From Brevundimonas sp. UBA6550 (GTDB taxonomy: Bacteria > Pseudomonadota > Alphaproteobacteria > Caulobacterales > Caulobacteraceae): a stretch of DNA of 64,000 nt. The stretch spans positions 186,001 through 250,000 of the forward strand of contig NZ_DJKE01000001.1 of the NCBI RefSeq assembly GCF_002434505.1, in the 5' to 3' direction. A program made the translations under genes and the position numbers. The stretch's first letter is position 1, and each line of letters begins with the position of its first letter. Below are positions 55,387 to 64,000 of the stretch, one piece after another. The notes below the pieces were generated by a model that saw only the letters and a list, made by a program, of their open reading frames with translations, ran no database searches and had not been told where the DNA came from.

Positions 55387-55815
55387 TTATTTCTTGACGC
55401 GCGGGGTGCGGGCCGGCTTGCGGCCGCCTTGGCCCAGGCCCATCGACTTGGCCAGTTCCGAACGCGCCTTGGCGTAGTTCGGGGCGACCATCGGATAGTC
55501 TTTGGGCAGACCCCATTTGGCGCGGTATTCTTCGGGGCTCATGTCGTATTTGGTGCGCAGGTGGCGCTTCAGCGACTTGAACTTGCGGCCGTCTTCCAGG
55601 CAGATCAGGAAGTCGGGCGCGATCGACTTGCGGATCGGCACCGCCGGTTCCTTGGGTTCCGGCTCGGCCTCGACCGGACCATTGGAAACACCCGACAGGG
55701 CGGCGTGGATACTGGCGATAAGCGACGGCAGGGTCTCGGCCGAGACTGTATTGTTGCCCACATAGGCGGACACGATGTCTGCGGTCATCTCGAGCAGTTC
55801 GGGCTTATCTTCCAT
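55387..55815 (-). CDS. mucR: MucR/Ros family transcriptional regulator
   Basis: 142 aa. N-terminal oligomerisation region (LLEMTADIVSAYVGNNTVSA) and a C-terminal zinc-finger domain: CLEDGRKFKSLKRHLRTKYD, then MSPEEYRAKWGLPKDYPMVA. Only one Cys and one His of the classical Cys2His2 set are evident (Asp takes the second Cys position; Lys stands near the second His position). MucR proteins of Caulobacter repress G1-phase genes together with CtrA/SciP control. A terminator follows at 55333 and a promoter lies at 55881-55909. Confidence 0.92.
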   Translation of the reverse strand: MEDKPELLEMTADIVSAYVGNNTVSAETLPSLIASIHAALSGVSNGPVEAEPEPKEPAVPIRKSIAPDFLICLEDGRKFKSLKRHLRTKYDMSPEEYRAKWGLPKDYPMVAPNYAKARSELAKSMGLGQGGRKPARTPRVKK

Positions 55816-55880
55816 TCGCGTCTTCGCTTTCCTGATCTATTGCGCCCGACCGATTCTGCAGCCGAAACATCCTGTCTCGG

Positions 55881-55909
55881 CTAATAGAGTTATTCGGCCT
55901 CGAAAGCAA
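55881..55909 (-). promoter_or_regulatory. Putative mucR promoter
   Basis: Minus strand TTGCTT (55904-55909), 17-bp spacer, TATTAG (55881-55886), about 60 bp before the mucR start codon. The surrounding 150 bp are AT-richer than the rest of the window. Confidence 0.5.
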
Positions 55910-55966
55910 ACGCGACCGTCACGACCGATCTATGCACGTTACTGCATCTATCTGTAGTGGTGAAGC

Positions 55967-57187
55967 TCAGCGGCCGAAGTCTTCGGCCAGCACCATCATC
56001 GCCGCGCGTTCGGGCGCCGAATATTCGTCGACCACATCGTCCTCGCCGTCGCGTATGGCCCGCAACAGACTGGGCGTCAGCGCCGAGGACAGAGACCAGT
56101 TCCAGTAACGCAGCACCGTCTGCGCCCGGTCCACGGCCAGCATTTCATAGGTGATCTGCACCCGCTCCCAATCGGGATGGATCTGACCGTCGGCCGTCGT
56201 CTCGGGCCGCCGCATCGAACGCCACAGACGGGTCAGGTCGGCGCGCGACATCCCCGTGGCCTTGCACAATATGGCCAGCGGCTCGCCGCCCGGATCGCCC
56301 AGCAGCTTGGCGCCCGTCAGCGGCTTGACCCCCGACAGGAAGGCGATCTCAGAGGCCGTCTCGCGCGTCAGCCCGTCGCGCCCGGCGACCATCACGGCCT
56401 GTTCCAGGCTGTCGAACGGGCTCTTGGCGATGGCGCCGCGATTGCGCTGGCGCCGCTCGATGAACTGCAGCGCCTTGCGCGCGACGGGGTCGGACCAGTC
56501 CTCGGCCGCCGCCATGCCGAACACGTCCTCGGACGCCTCCTGCATCACCTCGCGCGACACGGCGAACCGCTGCAGGATGGTGCGGCGATCCTCCGGCCCG
56601 CACCACCAGAACATGACATAGGCGCCCGACGGCCTCAGCTCCGGCCGTTTCAGCAACAGGCCGCACAGGCCCGGCGATTGTCGGCTCAGGCCCACCACCG
56701 CCTCGATCCCCACCTGCGACAGCCGGGCGGTCGGGTTGCGCAGCACCGCCTCCATCACGGCCATCTCGCCGAAGGAGAACAGGGTCTCGGTCACGATCTC
56801 GGACAGGCCGCGCCGGGCCGCGATCAGCAGGCGGTGATCGATGCTGGCGTCGCGCGCGCAGCCCACGATGTCGGCGTCGCTCAGGGACGCGCACTGTTCG
56901 ATCAGAAGGCCGGCGATCTCCACCTCGTCGCGTAGCAGAATGCGCGCCACGCTGTTGGGCAGTTCGGCCAGGGGCGCCAGGCGGGCGGCGACGCGGCGAC
57001 GCTCCTCGCGCGAGGCCAGGCGCAGCATCTCGACCAGCAAATCGCCCGTCACCGCGCGTTCGAAGGCGTTGATCCGGCTGGCGGGCAGCGACACGACATC
57101 GGCCAGACGCTTCAGCAGCGCCCGGCGCGCCCGCAGCGGCGCATCCGCCCCCGGCTCATGCCCGATCATGGCTGTCAGTTCGCCCAT
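55967..57187 (-). CDS. DUF2336 domain-containing protein (paralogue B)
   Basis: 406 aa, all helical. ELPNSVARILLRDEVEIAGLL and LSDADIVGCARDASIDHRLL match the DUF2336 core seen in the protein at 53689; the C terminus has EPLAILCKATGMSRADLTRL and VDRAQTVLRYWNWSL. Longer by 35 residues than paralogue A and only distantly alike. Role unknown. Located upstream of mucR on the same strand. Confidence 0.83.
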   Translation of the reverse strand: MGELTAMIGHEPGADAPLRARRALLKRLADVVSLPASRINAFERAVTGDLLVEMLRLASREERRRVAARLAPLAELPNSVARILLRDEVEIAGLLIEQCASLSDADIVGCARDASIDHRLLIAARRGLSEIVTETLFSFGEMAVMEAVLRNPTARLSQVGIEAVVGLSRQSPGLCGLLLKRPELRPSGAYVMFWWCGPEDRRTILQRFAVSREVMQEASEDVFGMAAAEDWSDPVARKALQFIERRQRNRGAIAKSPFDSLEQAVMVAGRDGLTRETASEIAFLSGVKPLTGAKLLGDPGGEPLAILCKATGMSRADLTRLWRSMRRPETTADGQIHPDWERVQITYEMLAVDRAQTVLRYWNWSLSSALTPSLLRAIRDGEDDVVDEYSAPERAAMMVLAEDFGR

Positions 57188-57229
57188 CCGACCAATCTAG
57201 GCGCGAGCGGTTAACCGGGCGTGAGGGCC

Positions 57230-57478
57230 TCAGCTCTTGTTGACCACCACCACGATGGCCAGGACGACGAACAGGATCAACGCCAAGATGCGCGCGATCC
57301 ACGGCGCGGCGACGAAGACGCCCAGCACGGTAAAGCCGCTTTTCACCGCCTCTGGCCGGGTCAGGGCCTGTTTGAACGTGCCGCCGTTGTCGCCTGCGAT
57401 CGGATGGCCGCAGTTGGGACAGGCGACGGCGGCCTGGGACACCTGACGCCCGCAGGCGGGACAGGGGATCAGCGCCAT
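57230..57478 (-). CDS. Zinc-ribbon membrane protein
   Basis: 82 aa. An N-terminal zinc ribbon with two CxxC knuckles (CPACGRQVSQAAVACPNCG, residues 6-24) is joined to one or two hydrophobic segments (FTVLGVFVAAPWIARIL and ALILFVVLAIVVVV). Small tail-anchored zinc-ribbon proteins of this type have no assigned role. Two bases after the OmpA-like gene, so probably in the same unit. Confidence 0.8.
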   Translation of the reverse strand: MALIPCPACGRQVSQAAVACPNCGHPIAGDNGGTFKQALTRPEAVKSGFTVLGVFVAAPWIARILALILFVVLAIVVVVNKS

Positions 57479-57480
57479 GG

Positions 57481-58125
57481 TCAGCCCCCCGCCTGCGGGG
57501 CGATGCGGATTTCGACGCGCCGGTTCTTCTGACGGCCCGCCGGGTCGTCGGCCCCGTCCGGTTTGACGTTGGGCGCCACGGGGCGACGCTCGCCGAAGCC
57601 CTCGGCCTTCAGCGACCGGCCGGCGGGGCCTTGCAGCCGATCCGCCACCGCTCGCGCCCGTCTCAGCGACAGGCCCTCGTTATAGGCGTCGTCGCCCTTG
57701 GCGTCGGTGTGGCCGCCGATGCTGACCTGGGCGCGCGGATAGCTTTTCAGCAGTTCCGCCGCCCGCGCCAGGGCCGGCTCGGCGTCGGGCCGGATCGTGG
57801 CCTTGTCGAAGTCGAACAGCACGTCGGCGGGCAGGTCGATCACGATGACGCCCTCGCTGCGCCGCGCATTCAGTTCGCTCAGCAGACTGCGGGTCGTCTC
57901 AACCCGCTCGGGCGCGACCTCGGACGAGACGAAGACGCTCTGAAGCTCGCTGTCCGGCCCGGCCTTCTCGAAGGTGGAGCGCGGGGTCTCGGCCTTTTCG
58001 AAGGTGGATTTCATGCCGATGGCGCTGCCGCTCATCAGCCGCACGGTCAGGGCCGAGGCCGCGCAGGGCGTCAGACCGGCGGCCAGCAGGGCGGCCGCCA
58101 GGGCGGGCGCGTGCCGCCCCGTCAT
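57481..58125 (-). CDS. OmpA family peptidoglycan-binding protein
   Basis: 214 aa. A signal peptide is predicted (ALAAALLAAGLTPCAASA). The OmpA C-terminal domain spans about 95-210: LPADVLFDFDKATIRPDAEP, the peptidoglycan contact Asp/Arg in GGHTDAKGDDAYNEGLSLRR and ARAVADRL, and a final KNRRVEIRI. A small tandem duplication, STFEKAETPR / STFEKAGPDS, lies near residue 41. Start overlaps the lipoprotein stop by ATGA, so they are coupled. Confidence 0.87.
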   Translation of the reverse strand: MTGRHAPALAAALLAAGLTPCAASALTVRLMSGSAIGMKSTFEKAETPRSTFEKAGPDSELQSVFVSSEVAPERVETTRSLLSELNARRSEGVIVIDLPADVLFDFDKATIRPDAEPALARAAELLKSYPRAQVSIGGHTDAKGDDAYNEGLSLRRARAVADRLQGPAGRSLKAEGFGERRPVAPNVKPDGADDPAGRQKNRRVEIRIAPQAGG

Positions 58126-58682
58126 CCGGCGGCTCCCGCGGTCGCCGCCTGGGCCGTCAGCGGAATGGTCATGCGCAGGAACGGGCCGATGATGCTGTCC
58201 GACGTCGAACCTTCGTTGAACACCACCGAAATCTGCGGCGTCCCGGTCGGCACGGCGCCCATGAAGACCAGGCGGCCGTTCATGGTGTCGCCCTTGACGA
58301 TGTTCATGTTCGGATTGCCCTCGGGCGGCTTCAGACGCAGCTTCTGACCGTTGGGCAGTTCGATATAGGTGGCGTTGGTGGCCATCTGGACGTTGTTGGT
58401 CATGTCGCTGGCGAACGAGATGCTGACGTCCAGTATGGTGGCGTCCTCGGCCAGATCGACGTTCTTGACCCGCACCGTGGCCCCGACCTCGGTCACGCCC
58501 TGCACATCGACCGGCACATTGCGGGTCTGGCGCGGCTGGGCGGTGACGGGGGTGTTGGCGGCGGCGGCGGCCTGCTGTTCGGGGGACATGCCGGCGGCCG
58601 CCTTGTCCTCGTTGTTCGAACAGGCGGCCAGGGCCAGGGCGGACACCCCGGCGACGGCGATCAGGCGAAGGGCGACAGGCAT
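58122..58682 (-). CDS. Putative lipoprotein with Ig-like/DUF4352-type domain
   Basis: 186 aa from the ATG at 58682. Lipobox ALAAC near residue 21 followed by Ser-Asn, then a Gln/Ala-rich linker and a beta-rich domain (GATVRVKNVDLAEDATILDV, NATYIELPNGQKLRLKPPEG) resembling DUF4352-like extracellular domains. Probably in the outer membrane and partner of the OmpA-like protein encoded next. Assignment to a family is tentative. Confidence 0.7.
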   Translation of the reverse strand: MPVALRLIAVAGVSALALAACSNNEDKAAAGMSPEQQAAAAANTPVTAQPRQTRNVPVDVQGVTEVGATVRVKNVDLAEDATILDVSISFASDMTNNVQMATNATYIELPNGQKLRLKPPEGNPNMNIVKGDTMNGRLVFMGAVPTGTPQISVVFNEGSTSDSIIGPFLRMTIPLTAQAATAGAAG

Positions 58683-58784
58683 GGAACGCTCCGGCGTTGT
58701 TGATCCACCGCGCGTCTGTCCGCCTCCCAAGCGGAGCCGCACGCGCGTCCGTTGTCGAACACGCGAGCGGTGAAAAAGCTCCGC

Positions 58785-59765
<981 letters not shown>

Positions 59766-59913
59766 GGGGAGGTCTCCGTGAAACTGCGGCCCGTAACAGA
59801 TAAGGCATAAGGCCCCGGCGCAAGGGGCCGCGCGCGATCATTTCTGCGCGAGACTTTCAGAGCGGCTATGTCGGACTATATGTCGCCGTCGCGCGAAGTC
59901 GAGATTACAGCCC

Positions 59914-61203
59914 TTGCCCCACCGTCGTCCTCCCTCCGACCCCGGCCTGACGCCAGAGATCGCGGACCTGGTGGCCGAGGTGCGCGCCGATCAGGCCGAG
60001 CCGACCCAGATCCAGATGGACGCCCCCGTTCCGCCCCGCGTCGAAGCGGCGCCCGTGGCCGACGCCCGGCCCCTGGACGACGAGCTGCGCTATCGGCTGA
60101 AGCAGCAGTCGCTGCTGGCGCGGTTCGGCGAACTGGCGCTGCGCGAGCGGGATCGTCAGGCCCTGCTGGACGCCGCCTGCGCGGTCTGCGCCGACGGGCT
60201 GGAGACGCCGCTGTCCAAGGTGCTGATCCATAACGAGGCGCGCGACCGGCTGGTGCTGATCGCCGGCGTCGGCTGGACCGGGGCGGTCGAAGGGCTGTCG
60301 TCCCTGGGGGTGGAGCTGGATTCGCCCGCCGGCTACGCCTTCCAGACCGGCAAGCCGCTGATCTCCAACCACCTGGACATCGAACAGCGGTTCCGCACGC
60401 CCAGGCTTCTGGCCGATCACGGGGTTCGGCGCGCGATCAACGTCCTGATCCGACCCGAGGTGGACGGCGAACCCTGGGGCGTGCTGGAGGTGGACAGCCC
60501 CGACGAGGGCCAGTTCGACGCCCGCGACGCCCTGTTCCTGGACGCCTTCGCCGCCGTGGTGGGCGCGGCCCTGGCCCGCCAGCAGACCGAGCAACGGCTG
60601 CTGGCCGCCATCGAACACCAGGCCCTGCTGGCGCGCGAGGTCAGCCACCGGGTCAAGAACAGCCTGACCCTGGTCTCCAGCCTGTTGTCGATGCAGGCGC
60701 GCGGCGCCGCGTCCGACGACGTGCGCCAGGCGCTGGCGACGGCGGGCGCCCGCATCCAGGCCATCGGCCAGGTCCACGACCAGCTGTGGCGCGGCGCCGA
60801 CGTGCAGAGCGTGATCCTGTCCGACTTCCTGTGCCAGCTGTGCGAGGCCGTCGCCGCCGGCAGCGAACGCCATGTCGTCACCTGCGAGGCGTCAGAGGCG
60901 CCGCTGGGCGCCGACATCGCCATTCCGCTGGGGCTGATCGTCAACGAGTTGGTCACCAACGCCATCAAATACGCCTATGGCCCCGAGGGCGGCGCCATCG
61001 CCGTGTCGGGCCGGATCGCCAACGGCCGCCTGACCGTCACCGTCGCCGACCGGGGCCGGGGGTTCGACCTGGCCGCCGCCCGCAGCGACCGCAGCCTGGG
61101 CATGCGCGTGATCGACAGTCTGGTGAAACAGATCGGCGGGGTGATCGAGAACCGCGCCGAAGGGACCGGCTCGGTCCTGGTGGTCGAGGCCGCCGCCGTC
61201 TGA
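59914..61203 (+). CDS. GAF domain sensor histidine kinase (HisKA_2 type)
   Basis: 429 aa from a TTG. GAF domain at about 70-225 (LLDAACAVCADGLETPLSKV, VLIRPEVDGEPWGVLEVDSP), HisKA_2 dimerisation region with EVSHRVKNSLTLVSSLL (H near residue 246), and an HATPase with LIVNELVTNAIKYAYG and GRGFDL. Soluble, of the HWE/HisKA_2 group that often feeds the general stress response. Another ORF with its own ATG at 59868 is open in a different frame (MSDYMSPSREVEITAL) and may be the original N terminus separated by a frameshift. Confidence 0.85.
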   Translation: MPHRRPPSDPGLTPEIADLVAEVRADQAEPTQIQMDAPVPPRVEAAPVADARPLDDELRYRLKQQSLLARFGELALRERDRQALLDAACAVCADGLETPLSKVLIHNEARDRLVLIAGVGWTGAVEGLSSLGVELDSPAGYAFQTGKPLISNHLDIEQRFRTPRLLADHGVRRAINVLIRPEVDGEPWGVLEVDSPDEGQFDARDALFLDAFAAVVGAALARQQTEQRLLAAIEHQALLAREVSHRVKNSLTLVSSLLSMQARGAASDDVRQALATAGARIQAIGQVHDQLWRGADVQSVILSDFLCQLCEAVAAGSERHVVTCEASEAPLGADIAIPLGLIVNELVTNAIKYAYGPEGGAIAVSGRIANGRLTVTVADRGRGFDLAAARSDRSLGMRVIDSLVKQIGGVIENRAEGTGSVLVVEAAAV

Positions 61204-61234
61204 CCACGCCCGTTCCGCCACAAACCGTCGGCCC

Positions 61235-61717
61235 TTACCGCCCCAGCACCGCGCGGGCGGGGTCGAAGGCGACCACCTCGCGGATCACGATCATGCTCTT
61301 GAAGCCGCGCACGCCCTTCTCGGGGACCAGTTCGCGAATGCCGAACGCCTCGTAGTCCTGCATGGAGCGGACGGCGACGGTCAGCAGATAGTCGGTCTCG
61401 CCCGTCACGTCCCAGCAGCCCTGGACCTCGGGACTGGCCTTCATGGCGCGCTGGAAGGCGTCCATCACCTTGCGGTCCTGGGTGTTCATCTCGACCTGGA
61501 CGTGCAGGACGATGCGCGGCTCGATCCGCGCAGGATCGATCATGGCCACGTCGCGCACGATCACCCCCTCGGCCCGCAGCCGCCGCAACCGCCGCAGCAC
61601 CGCCGATTCCGACAGGCCCACCGCCTCGGCCGTGACCCGCGCCGGCTCCTGATTGTCGCGACGCACTCGATCCAGCAGCTTGTGATCGAACGCATCCAGC
61701 GTGACGAAATTCGTCAT
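61235..61717 (-). CDS. Lrp/AsnC family transcriptional regulator
   Basis: 160 aa from the ATG at 61717 with AAGGGAAATGA upstream. N-terminal winged helix (FDHKLLDRVRRDNQEPARVT, ESAVLRRLRRLRAEGVI) and a C-terminal RAM/ACT-like ligand domain (GCWDVTGETDYLLTVAV). Divergent from an amino-acid exporter 84 bp away, which it probably controls in response to an amino acid. Confidence 0.9.
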   Translation of the reverse strand: MTNFVTLDAFDHKLLDRVRRDNQEPARVTAEAVGLSESAVLRRLRRLRAEGVIVRDVAMIDPARIEPRIVLHVQVEMNTQDRKVMDAFQRAMKASPEVQGCWDVTGETDYLLTVAVRSMQDYEAFGIRELVPEKGVRGFKSMIVIREVVAFDPARAVLGR

Positions 61718-61801
61718 TTCATTTCCCTTGACGCCGGTTTCAGGCGCATTCAGGCCGGAAATCGCCGGGAAGCGCAACCGTATTTGGGCTAGTCATCGGC
61801 C

Positions 61802-62704
61802 ATGACCGCCGTGGCCCTGAAATCGCACCTGACCTCGCCCCTGATGGCGCGGCTGATCCCCTATCTGGCGCTGTTCGGCGGCATGATGACGCTGGCGTGC
61901 GGCACCTCCTTCGCCAAGACCCTGTTCCCGGTGATCGGGGCGCAGGGGACGACCGCCTATCGCGTCGGTCTGTCGGCCGTCATTCTGGTTGCGGTGTTCC
62001 GGCCCTGGCGGTTCCGCCTGACGCGCGCCGATCTCGGCGCCGTGGCCCTGTACGGCGTGGTTCTGGGGGCGATGAACCTCAGCTTCTACATGTCGCTGAG
62101 GACCATTCCGCTGGGTCTGGCCATCGCCATCGAGTTTATGGGGCCGCTGACCCTGGCGCTGCTGCATTCGCGCAAGGCGGTCCACTTCGTCTGCATCGGC
62201 TTCGCCGTCCTGGGCCTGGGCCTGCTGCTGCCGCTGAAACAGGGCGTGGGCGCGCTGGATCCGGTCGGCATGGCTTTGGCCGCCTTCGCCGGCCTGTGCT
62301 GGGCGCTGTATATCGTGTTCGGCAAGCGGCTGTCGCACCTGCACGCCGGACAATCTGTGGCCCTGGGCATGAGCGTGGCGGCCATGGTGGTCGTGCCGTT
62401 CGGCGTCGCCCATGCCGGGATGGCGCTGCTGAACCCGGCCATCGTGCTGGCGGGCGTGGCCGTGGCGATCTTCTCCAGCGCCCTGCCCTATTCGCTGGAG
62501 ATGGTGGCCCTGCGCGCCATTCCCAAACGCACCTTCGGCGTGGTGCTGAGCGCCGAACCGGCCGTCGGCGCCCTGGCCGGCCTGGTCATCCTGCACGAGC
62601 ATCTGACCGGCCAGCAATGGCTGGCCATCGCCGCCATCGTCGCCGCCTCGGTCGGCGCCATCGCCACGACGCGCGAGCCGCAGACGGGACCGGAGCCGGT
62701 CTAG
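61802..62704 (+). CDS. EamA/DMT family exporter (RhtA-like)
   Basis: 300 aa with ten membrane helices in two EamA repeats (about 20-145 and 155-285): FAKTLFPVIGAQGTTAYRV opens the first, LCWALYIVFGKRLSHLHAG the second, ending with AEPAVGALAGLVILHEHLTG. Closest in pattern to threonine/homoserine exporters of the RhtA group. Transcribed away from the Lrp gene, a common exporter-regulator pair. Confidence 0.87.
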   Translation: MTAVALKSHLTSPLMARLIPYLALFGGMMTLACGTSFAKTLFPVIGAQGTTAYRVGLSAVILVAVFRPWRFRLTRADLGAVALYGVVLGAMNLSFYMSLRTIPLGLAIAIEFMGPLTLALLHSRKAVHFVCIGFAVLGLGLLLPLKQGVGALDPVGMALAAFAGLCWALYIVFGKRLSHLHAGQSVALGMSVAAMVVVPFGVAHAGMALLNPAIVLAGVAVAIFSSALPYSLEMVALRAIPKRTFGVVLSAEPAVGALAGLVILHEHLTGQQWLAIAAIVAASVGAIATTREPQTGPEPV

Positions 62705-62713
62705 TTGCGCCAC

Positions 62714-62840
62714 GTCATTCCGGGGCTGAGCGAAGCGAAGAACCCGGAAGCCAGGCGTGTGGCGACGACGCTTGCCGCATTGGGCGCCGGCAATGCGGCC
62801 CTGGCTTCCGGGTTCGTCCTACGGACGCCCCGGAATGACG
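62714..62840. repeat. CATTCCGGGG-ended intergenic palindrome, copy 2
   Basis: Ends CATTCCGGGGCTGAGCGAAG and CGTCCTACGGACGCCCCGGA match copy 1 at 45417 almost base for base; the core differs and contains its own hairpin (CCGCATTGGGCGCCGGCAAT). Lies between convergent genes, right after the exporter stop. Confidence 0.75.
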
Positions 62841-62853
62841 GCTGAACGTCCCC

Positions 62854-64000
62854 TCAGAACTCCTCCCAATCCTGACTGACCGCCGTCGCCGCGCTTGCGC
62901 CGGCGTAGGCGCGGATGCGGGCGCGTTCGCGGGCCAGGGGGATGGGGCCGGCGCCGCGCGACAGGTCGTGGACGCGCGGCGGGGCCTCGCCCGTCTCGAA
63001 CCGTTCGACCAGTTGCGCCAACTGGTCCGTCTCGGTCTTCAGGCTGATGGCCGCCGCCGTCGTCTGTTCGACCATGGCGGCGTTCTGCTGCGTGACCTGA
63101 TCCATCTGGTTGACGGCGCTGTTGACCTGGCTGAGGCCGGTCGCCTGTTCCTGGGCCGAGGCGGCGATTTCGGAGACCAGGGCGTCCATCTCGGCCACCT
63201 TGACCACGATGGCGTCCAGCGCCGCGCCGGTTTCGTGGACCAGCCGCACCCCGTGCGACACCTCCTGGCCCGAGGTGGTGATCAGGGTCTTGATCTGCTT
63301 GGCGGCCTCGGCCGAACGCTGGGCCAGGGCGCGGACCTCCGACGCCACGACGGCGAAGCCGCGCCCCGCCTCGCCCGCCCGCGCCGCCTCTACCCCGGCG
63401 TTCAGCGCCAGAAGATTGGTCTGGAAGGCGATCTCGTCGATCACGCCGATGATGTCGCTGATCTGGGTCGAGCTGCGCTTGATGCCGTCCATGGCCGCCA
63501 CGGCCTGACGCACCACCTCGGACGAACGATCCGCCTCGGTGCGGGCCCCGGCGGCGGCGGTCGAGGCCTGACGGGCGCCGTCCGCGCTGCGTTTGACGGT
63601 GGCGGTGATCTGATCCAGCGCCGCCGCCGTCTCTTCCAGACTGGCCGCCTGCTGTTCGGTGCGCCGCGACAGATCGTCCGAGGCGCTGGAGATTTCGCCC
63701 ACCCCGCCGCGCAGCACCCCGATGGCCCCCAGCGCCTGGCCCAGCGTCTGACGCAGGCTTTCGACCGCCGCATTATAGTCGTCGCGCACCCGCACATGCG
63801 CCCCCTCGACCGGCGCGTCGATCCGCGCGGTCAGGTCGCCCGCCGACAGCCGCGCCAACACCCCGGCCAGGGCCTCGACCAGCACGGTCTGGGCCTGTTC
63901 CGCCGCGATCCGCTGGGCCTCGCGCCGGGCCGCCTCCTGCTCCTGTTCGGTGATGTCGATGGCCAGTTTGATCACCTTCACCGGCCGCCCGTCGGGGCCG
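62854..64000 (-). CDS. Methyl-accepting chemotaxis protein with PAS input (partial, N terminus missing)
   Basis: The frame is open to the window edge. The visible 382 residues begin at the end of a PAS domain ([20 protein letters not shown]), then a HAMP-like segment ([19 protein letters not shown]) and a long signalling helix bundle with the hairpin tip [20 protein letters not shown], then [20 protein letters not shown], diagnostic of chemoreceptors. No membrane helix is seen, so it is likely a soluble, PAS-sensing receptor. The C-terminal QDWEEF pentapeptide-like end may be a CheR/CheB tether. Confidence 0.9.
   Translation of the reverse strand, partial: GPDGRPVKVIKLAIDITEQEQEAARREAQRIAAEQAQTVLVEALAGVLARLSAGDLTARIDAPVEGAHVRVRDDYNAAVESLRQTLGQALGAIGVLRGGVGEISSASDDLSRRTEQQAASLEETAAALDQITATVKRSADGARQASTAAAGARTEADRSSEVVRQAVAAMDGIKRSSTQISDIIGVIDEIAFQTNLLALNAGVEAARAGEAGRGFAVVASEVRALAQRSAEAAKQIKTLITTSGQEVSHGVRLVHETGAALDAIVVKVAEMDALVSEIAASAQEQATGLSQVNSAVNQMDQVTQQNAAMVEQTTAAAISLKTETDQLAQLVERFETGEAPPRVHDLSRGAGPIPLARERARIRAYAGASAATAVSQDWEEF

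Noticed and set aside
55164..55397. 77-codon ORF overlapping the right arm of the inverted-repeat element
   Set aside because: Most of it translates the repeat arm and the mucR terminator; no ribosome site.

Overview
The window is a GC-rich chromosomal segment (roughly two-thirds G+C by eye) from an alphaproteobacterium, almost certainly order Caulobacterales and most like Brevundimonas. Pointers are a MucR regulator, two DUF2336 proteins, a TorF-type porin beside an ammonium transporter, an alphaproteobacterial rpoH, an RcGTA-like gene transfer agent (GTA) cluster, and several families of GC-rich palindromic intergenic repeats. No tRNA, rRNA, CRISPR array, integrase or transposase was recognised.

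Layout. 1-2.5 kb: end of a GH15 glucoamylase, a terminator, a TorF-family porin and an Amt ammonium transporter. 2.5-11.9 kb (minus strand): one tightly coupled eight-gene operon ilvD-ilvC-ilvG-ilvM-leuA-leuC-leuD-leuB holding most of valine/isoleucine/leucine synthesis. It is preceded by a leader peptide with a Val/Leu/Ile run and a terminator hairpin, a classical attenuator layout. LeuA lacks the usual C-terminal feedback domain. 12.1-15.8 kb (plus): gap, pgk and fba of lower glycolysis. 15.8-24 kb: a DUF2799 lipoprotein, RluD-type pseudouridine synthase, small GNAT protein, rpoH with a heat-shock-like promoter, a receiver protein with Glu at the phosphorylation site, purA, serC and a CbpA-like J protein.

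23.4-42 kb (minus): a complete-looking GTA structural cluster in RcGTA order: gp1 and gp2 (terminase), gp3 (portal), gp3.5, gp4 (protease), gp5 (capsid), gp6-gp9, gp10, gp10.1, gp11 (tape measure), gp12-gp15. It is interrupted by cargo. A spike-base protein, an SGNH hydrolase and an acyltransferase sit between gp2 and gp3. A plus-strand membrane protein lies between gp4 and gp5. Two plus-strand DUF805 proteins lie between gp11 and gp12. GANTC-rich palindromes lie directly 3' of gp8, gp9 and gp11, with a related one after gp12. Paired REP-like elements sit between several other genes. No replication, lysis, repressor or integrase genes are seen, which fits a GTA rather than a prophage.

42-64 kb: a YcgN-type protein, an SMR exporter with its TetR regulator (apparently leaderless mRNA), the ABC-F protein Uup, an alpha/beta hydrolase, a large PAS/GAF hybrid kinase, a 700-bp hairpin-rich non-coding region, a TonB_C-repeat protein, an orphan NMT1-like binding protein, a proline-rich secreted protein with DUF2336, and a MITE-like element with ~50-bp terminal inverted repeats enclosing a small ORF. 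Then come mucR, a second DUF2336 protein, a zinc-ribbon protein, an OmpA-like protein with a lipoprotein, cysK, a GAF/HisKA_2 kinase, an Lrp regulator divergent from an RhtA-like exporter, and a chemoreceptor that runs off the end.
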